Positions 26,132 to 35,496 of a stretch of DNA of 64,000 nt are shown here, in pieces. The notes beneath the pieces were generated by a model, which worked only from the letters and a program-made list of their open reading frames with translations, searched no databases and was not told where the DNA came from. The position numbers were made by a program, and so were the translations under genes. The stretch is from Autumnicola sp041679265. GTDB taxonomy: Bacteria; Bacteroidota; Bacteroidia; Flavobacteriales; Flavobacteriaceae. The stretch spans positions 62,001 through 126,000 of the forward strand of contig NZ_JBGFSM010000004.1 in NCBI RefSeq assembly GCF_041679265.1, in the 5' to 3' direction. The stretch's first letter is position 1; each line of letters opens with the position of its first letter.

Positions 26132-27493
26132 TTATTTCATATCTTTCTGTAGTAGCTCCAACTGATGCATACAGTTGGTAAGCGCCCTGAAATTATGATA
26201 AGCTGCTTTCCATATATGTCCTTTACGGTCATGTTCAGAAGAAGGAGTTTCATCCAGTCCCCATTCATACCAGCCACCATATTTTGGGTCCATAAGATAA
26301 GCTTCAGTATAATTCCACAATTTTTGAAAATGCCGGTAATAGTCCATTTCATCTTCAGGAAAATAACGTGTCATTAAAAGAAGGCTGTTAAGACCTTCTG
26401 CCTGGGACCACCAGTTTTTATCTGCATTCACAATAGTGATTCCTTCAGCATTGTTAAAATAATAACCTCCGTCATAAAAACCGCCAACATTTACATCCCA
26501 GCCTGTCTTAAGCGCATGGTCCACCATCTTTTTCCCTTTAATAAGAGTAAGGCTGTCATTCTCTATTCCCAGCGCATGTGACGCTTCCAGCATAAGATAA
26601 GCTGTTTCCACATCATGCCCAAAGGAAACGTGGTCCAGGTAATAATGTTCTGCGATCACCTCTTTTGATTCCTGCTGAAAACTTACCGGCGTCCAGTCCG
26701 CTTCAAAGAAAAGCCGCATATAGCCTTTTTCTGAAGTAATTGTATCCCTTACAATTAGCAATAATTCCTGAAGCCTTTCTGCTAAAAGTTCATCCGGCCA
26801 AACCTCATAAAGCGCGGTAAAAGCCTCAAGAAGGTGAATAGAACTGTTCTGGTCTTTATACCCAACATCTGAAGTTGAAGGAGTGGCATTGGTACGCACT
26901 AAAGGAGTCCCGTCCAGGTGAAGGGTTTGAAAATAGCCACCATTTTCAGGATCATGACTATGTTCTTCCAGCCACTGAAAAGACTTTTTAGCAAGCTCCA
27001 GCGCTTCCTCATTACCTGAAGCCCGGTAATAAGCGGCTAACCCGTAAATTGCAAAAGCATTGCCGTAAGCAGTTTTCTCCTGCCCTTGCTGTAAAATGGG
27101 TTCTCCCTTTTTGCTAACCAGCTGATGAAAACCACCATTTTGATCATCCCACATCACATCGCGCAAAAATTTAAAACCGTGTGTTGCATACTCAAGATAT
27201 CTCTTTTCTTCAAAAATTTCAGCAGCAACAGCATTGGTCCACACATGCCTTGCCTGGGTGACAATCATTTTATTATGATTCTCTCCCAACTTAAAATCGT
27301 AAGTAATATCGCTATAAAAGCCCCCGTCTTCAATATCCATGGCCAGGGGGTACCATTTATCCAGCAATTGTTCTTTTGCTGAAGTTTTAAAATCATCTTT
27401 TAGTTGCTTATAATGGATTCCATTTTCCTGCTCCTGGCTAAAACCAATTACAGAATAGAATAGGACTAAAACCGAAAAAGCCTTAACTTTCAT
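26132..27493 (-). CDS. Exported AGE-family (N-acylglucosamine 2-epimerase superfamily) protein
   Basis: I place the start at 27493, which gives the signal peptide 'MKVKAFSVLVLFYSVIGFSQ'; the frame stays open 42 codons upstream, but that part has no signal-like layout. The mature 430 residues have the AGE (alpha/alpha)6 barrel with both catalytic-His motifs ('VSFGHDVETA' and 'AAYHNFRA') and 'DKNWWSQAEG'. It resembles the cytoplasmic mannobiose epimerase of this locus in motifs but is longer and secreted, so it would act in the periplasm. A periplasmic mannobiose or cellobiose 2-epimerase is the simplest reading; an AGE-fold hydrolase or isomerase of other specificity cannot be excluded. Confidence 0.87.
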   Translation of the reverse strand: MKVKAFSVLVLFYSVIGFSQEQENGIHYKQLKDDFKTSAKEQLLDKWYPLAMDIEDGGFYSDITYDFKLGENHNKMIVTQARHVWTNAVAAEIFEEKRYLEYATHGFKFLRDVMWDDQNGGFHQLVSKKGEPILQQGQEKTAYGNAFAIYGLAAYYRASGNEEALELAKKSFQWLEEHSHDPENGGYFQTLHLDGTPLVRTNATPSTSDVGYKDQNSSIHLLEAFTALYEVWPDELLAERLQELLLIVRDTITSEKGYMRLFFEADWTPVSFQQESKEVIAEHYYLDHVSFGHDVETAYLMLEASHALGIENDSLTLIKGKKMVDHALKTGWDVNVGGFYDGGYYFNNAEGITIVNADKNWWSQAEGLNSLLLMTRYFPEDEMDYYRHFQKLWNYTEAYLMDPKYGGWYEWGLDETPSSEHDRKGHIWKAAYHNFRALTNCMHQLELLQKDMK

Positions 27494-27634
27494 AACTATC
27501 GTATTTTTATAATAAAGATAGAATTTTAGTAATATTCTGAGAACTGCTGAAAAAATTCTATCCGTAAATGATAAAAAAGTATTAAGTATGACTTCCTGCA
27601 TTCCCCTAGTTTTATTCATTAAATTAACATTGAA

Positions 27635-30127
27635 ATGAAAACCCTGTTCCGTGTTGTACTATTGTTTTGTATAGCAAATACTTATGCCCAGCAAACGCAA
27701 GATTCTTCAGATGTTTTTACTATAAATCTCCAGGAATATCTTGAAAGAAGAGGGGCTAATGTAATGCTGGCGCATGACTTTTATCCTGAAAGCCACCAGG
27801 GTGGCGTGGGAATTATTCAGAACGGAATTCGTGTGGCGACCAATGGAGACCTACGGCTGGAACCCACGCCTGGACAATGGCAGCCGGTTCCCAAGGTTGG
27901 GGAAAGAATGGTTAATCGTGAAGACAATACCATCAGCGTTAGGATGAGCTATCCCGATCCTTCCAAAGACCGTACAGGTTTTAATCCAATTGTTTATCCC
28001 GATCTGGATTTTTCATATACTTTAAAGGTAAAGCCGGAAGGTAAATCTTTCAGAATTATAGTAGACCTGGATAAGCCCTTGCCAGAAGAATGGGTGGGCA
28101 AAGTAGGAATGAATATAGAATTGTTCCCGGGTATTCTCTTCGGAAAATCTTATTACATGGATGAGGATTTCGGGATTTTTAACCGGCAGGCAAACGGCCC
28201 CGGATTTTATGATGAAGATGGAGAATTTCAGCTGAAACCGATGGCTACCGGGAAGGAACTCGTGGTGGTACCTGAAGATCCAAAACAAACCCTGAGTATT
28301 AAAAATCTAGGTGAAAATGAGCTTCAACTTATTGATGGCCGTGCCCGCCACAGCAATGGCTGGTTTGTAGTGCGCTCTCTTGTTCCCGCCGGGGCTACAA
28401 AAGGCGCAATTGAATGGCTGGTTACTCCAAATGTGATTGAAAATTTTACTTACGAGCCGGTAGTGCAGGTTTCACAGGTAGGCTATCACCCTGAACAGGA
28501 AAAGATAGCGGTTATTGAAACCGACAAAAATGACAGTAACCTGCAGGAAGCAAAATTATTAAAGGTAAAACCGGAAGGAGGTTTTTCCGAAGTAATTTCA
28601 GAACAACCACAGGAATGGGGGGATTTTCTTCGCTACCGTTACTACCAACTGGACTTTTCCGCAGTAAAAGAGCCGGGGATGTATGTGGTGAAATATGGCA
28701 ATTATACCACCGAACCTTTTCAGATCAATAAAAATGTGTTTAAAAGGGATGTATGGCAACCCACTCTGGAATATTTTCTCCCGGTACAAATGTGCCATAT
28801 GCGCGTAAATGACCGCTATAAGGTATGGCATGGCCTGTGCCATATGGACGATGCCCGCATGGCTCCTATAGATTCCAACCATTTTGACGGATACCTCCAG
28901 GGCTCTAAAACCCTTACCAAATACGAACCCGGCGAACATGTACCGGGGATCAATATTGGGGGCTGGCACGATGCCGGGGATTACGACCTTCGTGTGGAAT
29001 CCCAGGCTTCAACCATACAGGGGCTGGCACATATTTATGAAATATTCAATGTAGATTATGACAATACCAGCATAAATGAGGATACCCGGGTTGTGGAAAT
29101 TATGAGGCCCGATGGCAAACCCGATGTGCTTCAGCAAATAGAACATGGAACTTTATCTATCGTGGGAGGATATGAGTCTATGAACAGGTTTTACCGCGGA
29201 ATAATCGTTCCAACTAAAAGACAATATGTGCTTTTAGGAGATCCTGTTAACCATAGTGATAATGAGATTTTTTCGAATAAGCCGGAAGATGAAACTATCC
29301 CGGTAGGCCTGGAAGGCGCACCAGATGATCGCTGGGTTTTTACTGAAGTTAATCCTGGCCGGGAACTGAATACCGCGGCGGCCCTCGCTGCTGTTGCCCG
29401 CGTGCTTAAGGATTACAATCCAGAACTGGCAGATAAAAGTTTAAATATTGCTGAAGAAATATGGAGTACTACAGAGCCTGAGGATAACCTCCAAAGGCTA
29501 ATGCTGGCTGTAGAGTTGCTGCGCACTACGAAAGAGCAAAAGTACTCCGATTTCCTGACTGCTAATACCGCTCTTATCTCCAAAAATATTGATCGTACCG
29601 GATGGGTGGTTGGCCCTGCCATGCCACTTATTAACAATCAGAAATTTAAAAATGAAGTGCGCACAGCGGTGAAAGGATATTTAGAGACGGTAGAGAAACA
29701 AGGAGAAAAGACTCCTTATGGAATGCCCTATGAACCTAATATCTGGGGTGCAGGCTGGGGCATTCAGGATTTTGGGGTGAAACAATATTATTTACATACC
29801 AGCTTTCCTGAAATCTTTCCGAAAAAATACATGCTCAATGCTATGAATTTTGTGCTTGGAGTGCATCCCGGGGTAAATACTTCTTCCTTTGCCTCTGGCG
29901 TTGGCTCGCGTTCCCTTACTCAGGCCTATGGGATGAACCGCGGTGATTTTTCCTTTATTCCCGGCGGGATAGGTTCCGGTACAGCGCTGATAAGGCCGGA
30001 TTTTCCGGAATTGCTCGAATGGCCCTTTTTATGGCAACAAACCGAATATGTATTAGGTGGCGGCACCACAGATTACCTGTTCCTTATCCTCGCTGCTGAT
30101 GATCTCCTGAATAACACCAAAAAATAA
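27635..30127 (+). CDS. GH9 family beta-glucanase with extra N-terminal domain
   Basis: The 830-residue secreted protein has a signal peptide ending at 'NTYAQ'. A beta-rich N-terminal domain that I do not recognise (about 25-280) precedes an Ig-like CelD_N domain (about 285-375, 'VVQVSQVGYHPEQEKIAVI') and the GH9 (alpha/alpha)6 catalytic domain (about 385-825). The catalytic base motif is 'GGWHDAGDYD' with Asp446 and Asp449, and the probable acid is Glu804 in 'QQTEYVLGG'. It cuts beta-1,4-glucosidic bonds in cellulose or glucomannan. It is followed after 2 bases by a GH26 gene and then a GH-A gene. Some GH9 members of this build are exo-acting, so endo or exo mode is open. Confidence 0.9.
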   Translation: MKTLFRVVLLFCIANTYAQQTQDSSDVFTINLQEYLERRGANVMLAHDFYPESHQGGVGIIQNGIRVATNGDLRLEPTPGQWQPVPKVGERMVNREDNTISVRMSYPDPSKDRTGFNPIVYPDLDFSYTLKVKPEGKSFRIIVDLDKPLPEEWVGKVGMNIELFPGILFGKSYYMDEDFGIFNRQANGPGFYDEDGEFQLKPMATGKELVVVPEDPKQTLSIKNLGENELQLIDGRARHSNGWFVVRSLVPAGATKGAIEWLVTPNVIENFTYEPVVQVSQVGYHPEQEKIAVIETDKNDSNLQEAKLLKVKPEGGFSEVISEQPQEWGDFLRYRYYQLDFSAVKEPGMYVVKYGNYTTEPFQINKNVFKRDVWQPTLEYFLPVQMCHMRVNDRYKVWHGLCHMDDARMAPIDSNHFDGYLQGSKTLTKYEPGEHVPGINIGGWHDAGDYDLRVESQASTIQGLAHIYEIFNVDYDNTSINEDTRVVEIMRPDGKPDVLQQIEHGTLSIVGGYESMNRFYRGIIVPTKRQYVLLGDPVNHSDNEIFSNKPEDETIPVGLEGAPDDRWVFTEVNPGRELNTAAALAAVARVLKDYNPELADKSLNIAEEIWSTTEPEDNLQRLMLAVELLRTTKEQKYSDFLTANTALISKNIDRTGWVVGPAMPLINNQKFKNEVRTAVKGYLETVEKQGEKTPYGMPYEPNIWGAGWGIQDFGVKQYYLHTSFPEIFPKKYMLNAMNFVLGVHPGVNTSSFASGVGSRSLTQAYGMNRGDFSFIPGGIGSGTALIRPDFPELLEWPFLWQQTEYVLGGGTTDYLFLILAADDLLNNTKK

Positions 30128-30129
30128 AT

Positions 30130-31128
30130 TTGATGAAAATGAATAAAATACTTCTAATAGTATGTTCCTTCTTTACTATCACCGGTTTTTCGCAGAGCCT
30201 GGTAAATAAAAATGCCACCGCAGAGGCCAGGGAATTATATAGGTTTATAGCAAATACTGGAGACAGTATTCTTGCGGGGCAACATAGTTACAATGAGGAA
30301 CCTGCAAAATATTATAACAAAGCTGAAGAAATTGCGGGCCAGTACCCCGCCGTTTGGGGCACCGATTTTTACTGGAACCGGAAGGAAAATCCTGGGGACC
30401 GCATTGTGGAAGCCGCTAAACAAAAATATAAGGAGGGCGCTATTATTACCCTTATGTGGCACGTGGGAAGGCCTACAGACGATGCACCTTATGGCTGGAA
30501 AGAAAGCGTGCAAAACACGTTATCTGATACAGAATGGCAGGAGCTGGTCACCCCGGGAACTGCACTGCACAAGAGATGGCTGGAGCAGGTAGATGTTATT
30601 GCTGAACCTCTTAAACAATTACAGCAAGCAAATATCCCGGTGCTGTGGAGGCCTTATCATGAAATGAACGGAGTCTGGTTTTGGTGGGGAAATAAAAAAG
30701 GTCCCGATGGCTATCAAAAACTATGGAAGCAATTATACGAAAGACTTGTTGATTATCACGGGCTAAATAACCTCATCTGGGTTTGGAATGCCAACGGACC
30801 AAGGGACATCCCACAGGATGAAGCCTATAGCTACAAAGATTTTTATCCCGGAAAAGATTATGTAGATATCCTGGCGACCGATGTTTATCATTCCGATTAT
30901 GAACAAAAAGATTATGAAGAATTACTTACCCTGGCAGACGGCAAGCCAATCGCCCTGGGGGAAGTAGGAGAATTGCCAAAACCGGCCATTCTGGAAGCAC
31001 AGCCAAAATGGTCCTGGTTTATGGTATGGTCCAATTGGCTGGAAACTGCAAATACGCCTGAAAGAGTACAGGAAATTTATAATTACCCAAAAACCCTAAC
31101 CCGAAATGAAATTGAAATCAATGAATAA
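30130..31128 (+). CDS. GH26 beta-mannanase, secreted single-domain form
   Basis: The 332-residue protein has a signal peptide ending near 'ITGFSQ' and no lipobox, unlike the other two GH26 enzymes here. The catalytic acid/base is Glu178 ('WRPYHEMNGVWFWWG') and the nucleophile Glu278 ('ALGEVG'). The tight 'NEEPAKYYNKAEEIAGQYPAVWG' region matches the family's N-terminal part. It is probably periplasmic and would trim mannooligosaccharides imported by SusCD. The start is uncertain between the three Met codons in MMKM. It overlaps the next gene by 8 bases. Confidence 0.92.
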   Translation: MMKMNKILLIVCSFFTITGFSQSLVNKNATAEARELYRFIANTGDSILAGQHSYNEEPAKYYNKAEEIAGQYPAVWGTDFYWNRKENPGDRIVEAAKQKYKEGAIITLMWHVGRPTDDAPYGWKESVQNTLSDTEWQELVTPGTALHKRWLEQVDVIAEPLKQLQQANIPVLWRPYHEMNGVWFWWGNKKGPDGYQKLWKQLYERLVDYHGLNNLIWVWNANGPRDIPQDEAYSYKDFYPGKDYVDILATDVYHSDYEQKDYEELLTLADGKPIALGEVGELPKPAILEAQPKWSWFMVWSNWLETANTPERVQEIYNYPKTLTRNEIEINE

Positions 31129-33079
31129 GAAGATCAGAAATTACGTAGCCATTGCAAGCCTGTTTGCCTGCATGTTTTTCCCTTATAAGCAGTATGCCCA
31201 GGCTGAATTTACCACCTGGGGAAATATGACGGGAATAAGGGTAGATAACCAGCTTATGGAATTTAATACCAGCCTGGCAATAGAAAATCAACAAAACAGA
31301 ACCTGGCGCACCCGCAAGGAAGGCCAGAAAATAGATTTTCACCGTGAAGGAGATAAGAAAATTTTCGCTTATGAAATGAGGGACCTTAAGTGGACAAAGT
31401 CTATTAAATCTACCGGAAAAGGTATGGCAGAGGTAGAAATCTCCTTTACCTCTCCACACGATACGGTGTTGAACGGAGCATATTTAAGTATTTCTTTACC
31501 GGAACAATTTGGAAGTGATACACAATTTAGCTTAAGAAATCCGGAAACAGTAGGCGTAAAAGATATCACCAGGAGCGCTTCTGAAGCCAATTATAAGGCT
31601 CCCGCCAAAGGGATCATCATAAAATCCCCTACCCGGCAGCTCGAGATAAACTTTGCGCATTCCGCAGGGGTTGCCATTGTTACCAAAGATTCCCTGAACC
31701 CGGAAATAATGCTGAACATTGCCCTTGCCACCGGGCAGATAGAAGGAGGAAAAACTTACCAGAACACTTTTACCATAAAAGCCACGGGAGATATTGATAC
31801 TTCTCCTCTAAAACTCAAAATCTATCCTGAACAGGAAGGCGATAAATTTGCCGGGATTGGAGGGAACTTCAGACTGCAAAATGCTGAAACCGATCCCCAG
31901 GTAATAGATTACAGCCTTGAAAACCTTAGGGTTTCCTGGTCCCGGGTAGAATTACCATGGAGGGAGTGGCAACAGGATGAAAATGTTGATCCTTTGGAAG
32001 AAGCCAGAAAAGGGAACCTGCACCCAAAGGTAAAAGCCGCTATGGAAATGGCGCAACGCCTGGATAAAATGGGCATTCCGGTAATTCTCGCTGCCTGGTT
32101 CCCACCAAAATGGGCAATAATTGGAGAGCCGTTTAAAGGAAAGCATCCAGACGGGACTATGGGAAATTCCCTGGACCTTTCCAAGAAAGATAAAATTTAT
32201 GAATCCTTAACCGCCTACATCCAGTTTCTTAAAGAGGAATATGGGGTGGAAACAAAAATGTTCTCCTTTAATGAATCTGATCTTGGTATTGATGTGAGAC
32301 AAACCCCTGAAGAACATGATCAGCTAATAAAAGAAATGGGGCAAAAATTAAGGGCCGCAGGCCTTCAAACTAAATTTTTATTGGGAGATACGGCAGATGC
32401 CAATGGATGGGATTTTACCACCCTGGCTTCTACAGATCCTGAAGCCCTCCCTTATATTGGAGGCGTAAGTTTCCACTCCTGGAGAGGCTGGACCAGGGAA
32501 AACTTAATGAAGTGGGCAGATATTGCCAATAGGGTAAACGCGCCCCTTTTTGTTGGCGAAGGAAGCATAGATGCCGGCGCATGGCGCTACCCCCAGATTT
32601 TTGAAGAACCCACGTATGCGCTTGACGAGATTGAAGTATATCTGAAAATCCTCAATATTGCCACTCCTCTTACCATTCTTCAATGGCAACTTACTGCCGA
32701 TTATTCTCCACTTTCCGGTGGCGGGATATTTGGAAATGATGAGGATGAGCTTTATCCTACACAGCGTTTCTTCAATTTAAAACAATTAGGAAACACTCCA
32801 AAAGGACTTTTTGCCATCCCTGTCACCAAAAATAAAGAAGCGGTGACCGCTGCTGCCTTTGGAGATAAATCTAAAGGAAGCTACGCGATACATATGGTAA
32901 ATAAGGGAGCTACAAGAAACGTTGAACTTACCGGCTTACCGGAAGGAATTACCAGTCTTGAAATGTACCTTACAGATAAAGAGAATTCCTATAAGAAAAC
33001 AGGTTCTGTTAAAGTAACTAATGGCACTGCCAATTTTAAACTTCAGGGAGCAGGGTTTACCTCTTTAATGACGAAGTAA
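31121..33079 (+). CDS. Clan GH-A glycoside hydrolase of uncertain family (GH30-like), secreted
   Basis: Of two possible ATGs, 31121 gives the better signal peptide ('MNKKIRNYVAIASLFACMF' ending near 'YAQA'). The 652-residue product has a beta-rich N-domain (about 28-235), then a TIM barrel starting at 'FAGIGGNF'. The probable acid/base is Glu385 in 'FSFNESD' and the nucleophile Glu480 in 'LFVGEGS', about 95 residues apart as in clan GH-A. A C-terminal beta-sandwich (about 570-652) follows. This resembles GH30 in barrel-plus-sandwich layout, but the large N-domain is not typical. The operon context suggests a role on glucomannan oligosaccharides, perhaps beta-mannosidase or beta-glucosidase. 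I cannot assign the family. Confidence 0.78.
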   Translation: MNKKIRNYVAIASLFACMFFPYKQYAQAEFTTWGNMTGIRVDNQLMEFNTSLAIENQQNRTWRTRKEGQKIDFHREGDKKIFAYEMRDLKWTKSIKSTGKGMAEVEISFTSPHDTVLNGAYLSISLPEQFGSDTQFSLRNPETVGVKDITRSASEANYKAPAKGIIIKSPTRQLEINFAHSAGVAIVTKDSLNPEIMLNIALATGQIEGGKTYQNTFTIKATGDIDTSPLKLKIYPEQEGDKFAGIGGNFRLQNAETDPQVIDYSLENLRVSWSRVELPWREWQQDENVDPLEEARKGNLHPKVKAAMEMAQRLDKMGIPVILAAWFPPKWAIIGEPFKGKHPDGTMGNSLDLSKKDKIYESLTAYIQFLKEEYGVETKMFSFNESDLGIDVRQTPEEHDQLIKEMGQKLRAAGLQTKFLLGDTADANGWDFTTLASTDPEALPYIGGVSFHSWRGWTRENLMKWADIANRVNAPLFVGEGSIDAGAWRYPQIFEEPTYALDEIEVYLKILNIATPLTILQWQLTADYSPLSGGGIFGNDEDELYPTQRFFNLKQLGNTPKGLFAIPVTKNKEAVTAAAFGDKSKGSYAIHMVNKGATRNVELTGLPEGITSLEMYLTDKENSYKKTGSVKVTNGTANFKLQGAGFTSLMTK

Positions 33080-33152
33080 TTCTTTAGCTGGATTCCGCAG
33101 AGCCTTTTGAAGCTGATAAAATAATTTTAGCGGAAGCGGAGCCTGAATAAAT

Positions 33153-33193
33153 AAACAAAACAGGGGACTCAAATTGGGTCTCCTTTTTGTTTG
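33153..33193 (+). terminator. Rho-independent terminator after the GH-A gene
   Basis: AGGGGAC (33162-33168) pairs with GTCTCCT (33178-33184), including one G-U pair. The flanking AAACAAAA and TTTTTGTTT extend the stem. It marks the right-hand end of the mannan locus. Confidence 0.72.
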
Positions 33194-33348
33194 CTGAATG
33201 TTATCCGGTTTTCTTCTATTTTCTCTTAGGAATAGCATTATAAAATTTCCCACAAGTTGCTGTTAAGGCTGAAATTGACAAATTTTCAGTATATTCAAAC
33301 AACTTATCGGTTTCCCTACTACTGATTTTTCATTCTAAAACAATACTC

Positions 33349-35139
33349 ATGAGATTATTTTGTTTTTTAGCGCTATTGCTTAGCCTGAACATTAACGCCC
33401 GGACAATAACCGGAAAGGTGACCGATAAAGACCAGCAGGGTTTGCCCGGGGTAAATGTGATGATTAAAAATACCAAAACAGGAACCCAGACCGATTTTGA
33501 CGGGAATTATATTATTGAAGCGGAAGAAGGGGATATTCTCGTATTTAGTTTTGTTGGCATGAAGACTGAGGAAGTCCGTGTAAAAGATCAAAAGACGATA
33601 AATGTTAGCTTAAAAGCGGACAATGCCGGGCTTGCCGAAGTGGTTGTAACCGGATACAGCCCTGGTATTCGAATTAGAGGTGTAAGTAATTTTAATGCCA
33701 CACCTGTAACCGCGAATGAATCTTATAAGGAAATAGAAGAAAACAACTTTAAACTCGTAAAAGCCTCTCCCCTTTCAACCTTCTCCATAGATGTGGATAA
33801 AGCCGGCTATAGTAACATTAGAAGAATGATCAATAACGGGATTGAAATTCCCAAGGATGCTGTAAAAATTGAGGAAATGATCAATTATTTTGATTATGAT
33901 TATTCCCTGCCTACAGGAAAACATCCTTTTGCTATTAACACAGAATTGGTCCAGACTCCATGGAACAAGGATACGAAACTGGTAAAAATTGGCCTGCAGG
34001 GGAAGGTGATTCCATTGGACGATGTACCGCCTTCCAATTTGGTTTTTCTTATAGACGTTTCAGGGTCTATGGGAGCTTCTAACAAATTGCCACTTTTAAA
34101 ATCTGCTTTTAAATTACTAACCAACCAGTTGCGGAAGGAAGATAAAATTTCCATTGTAGTTTACGCCGGGGCTGCAGGCCTTGTACTGGAACCTACCCCG
34201 GGGGATCTAAAAATTAAAATAGAAGAAGCCCTTAATAATCTTAATGCCGGTGGATCTACCGCGGGTGGTGAAGGCATAAAACTGGCCTATAAAACCGCCA
34301 CAGAAAACTTTATTAAAGGTGGAAATAACCGGGTGATCCTGGCTACGGACGGGGACTTTAATGTAGGCCAGAGCAGTGACAGCGCCATGAAAGACCTTAT
34401 TAAGGAACAACGGGAATCAGGTGTGTTTTTAACAGCCCTTGGTTTTGGAATGGGGAATTATAAAGATTCTAAACTGGAAACCCTCGCCCAGACGGGAAAC
34501 GGGAACCACGCCTATATAGATTCCATGCAGGAAGCGCAGCGGGTTCTGGGAACCGAATTTGGAGGAACGATTTATACCATTGCCAAGGATGTAAAAATCC
34601 AGGTAGAATTTAATCCCGATAATGTACAGGCATACAGGTTGATTGGTTATGAAAACCGACTCCTGAACGATGAAGATTTTAACGACGATAAGAAAGATGC
34701 CGGGGAGCTGGGAAGCGGCCATTCGGTTACTGCTTTATATGAAGTTATTCCGCCTGGTGTGAACAGTGAATTTTTAAAGGAAATTGACGGATATAAATAC
34801 ACCAGACAAGTTCCTACCGGAAATAATAGTGACGAACTGCTTACCATAAAATTCAGGTATAAAGATCCTGATGGCAGCAAGAGTAAATTGCTTGAAAAGG
34901 TGGTTTACACCAAAGATGAAGGCAATCCTTCTGAAGATCTAAATTTTATTTCTGCGCTAGCACTCTTCGGAATGAACCTCAGGGAATCTGAATTTACTAA
35001 CGGTAAGAGCACAGCTTTGGTAAAAGAACTGGCAGAAAAAGGACGTGGAAAAGATAGAGAGGGATACCGGGCAGAGTTTATAAGGCTTATAAAGAGCCTG
35101 GAAAATTCCTCCAGCCAGTCCAAGTTAAGTGAGGGATAA
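33349..35139 (+). CDS. VWA-domain protein of YfbK type with N-terminal CarboxypepD_reg-like domain
   Basis: The 596-residue secreted protein begins with a signal peptide ending near 'NINA'. A carboxypeptidase-regulatory-like domain follows (about 19-95), almost the same as that of the SusC proteins here ('GVNVMIKNTKTGTQTDFDGNY'). Residues about 130-215 form the YfbK N-terminal part, and a von Willebrand A domain (about 228-400) has an intact metal site 'DVSGSMG' (Asp236, Ser238, Ser240). A DUF3520-like C-terminal part ends the protein. Such proteins are common in Bacteroidota, and their role is not settled; protein-protein binding at the outer membrane is likely. It points toward the second SusCD operon but is not part of it. 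Confidence 0.88.
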   Translation: MRLFCFLALLLSLNINARTITGKVTDKDQQGLPGVNVMIKNTKTGTQTDFDGNYIIEAEEGDILVFSFVGMKTEEVRVKDQKTINVSLKADNAGLAEVVVTGYSPGIRIRGVSNFNATPVTANESYKEIEENNFKLVKASPLSTFSIDVDKAGYSNIRRMINNGIEIPKDAVKIEEMINYFDYDYSLPTGKHPFAINTELVQTPWNKDTKLVKIGLQGKVIPLDDVPPSNLVFLIDVSGSMGASNKLPLLKSAFKLLTNQLRKEDKISIVVYAGAAGLVLEPTPGDLKIKIEEALNNLNAGGSTAGGEGIKLAYKTATENFIKGGNNRVILATDGDFNVGQSSDSAMKDLIKEQRESGVFLTALGFGMGNYKDSKLETLAQTGNGNHAYIDSMQEAQRVLGTEFGGTIYTIAKDVKIQVEFNPDNVQAYRLIGYENRLLNDEDFNDDKKDAGELGSGHSVTALYEVIPPGVNSEFLKEIDGYKYTRQVPTGNNSDELLTIKFRYKDPDGSKSKLLEKVVYTKDEGNPSEDLNFISALALFGMNLRESEFTNGKSTALVKELAEKGRGKDREGYRAEFIRLIKSLENSSSQSKLSEG

Positions 35140-35496
35140 AAAATCAGTAATTGCCGGTTACAGATCAAAGACCGCTTCGCTGCAAGAAGCAAGAATAAAA
35201 ATTTGATCGTAACTACCTGATCATAATTTTAGAGTTATCCTGTTCTGGAAATAATGTAAATTGAAAGAATATCAAAACAAGCCCTAAAGGCAACAACAGC
35301 TTCAAATTGTTATCTCCATGGGACTTTTACAGATTTTGTAAATGCTTTACCGGACAACAATGCAAAAAATAATAAATTTCAAGAAGAACTAAATTGTTCA
35401 TGGGAATAAGGCCTTTCTTGCCTTTATTAGAAAAGGCTGCCTTTGCAGACAGCCTTCTTCAGCATTAATAAAATTAATCAAAACAAGTAAAAATGA
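35140..35496. other. Noncoding stretch between convergent VWA and SusCD operons
   Basis: I see no convincing gene in these 357 bases. The part at 35160-35200, with the words 'CGCTTCGCTGCAAGAAGCAAG', resembles short intergenic repeats scattered in flavobacterial genomes, but only one copy lies in this window. The terminator of the minus-strand operon is annotated separately. Confidence 0.5.
35430..35458 (-). terminator. Terminator of the second SusCD operon
   Basis: A stem of AAGGCTG (35433-35439) and CAGCCTT (35450-35456) has a 10-base loop and is followed by TTTTC when read on the minus strand. It lies about 40 bases past the last gene of the operon. Confidence 0.6.
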
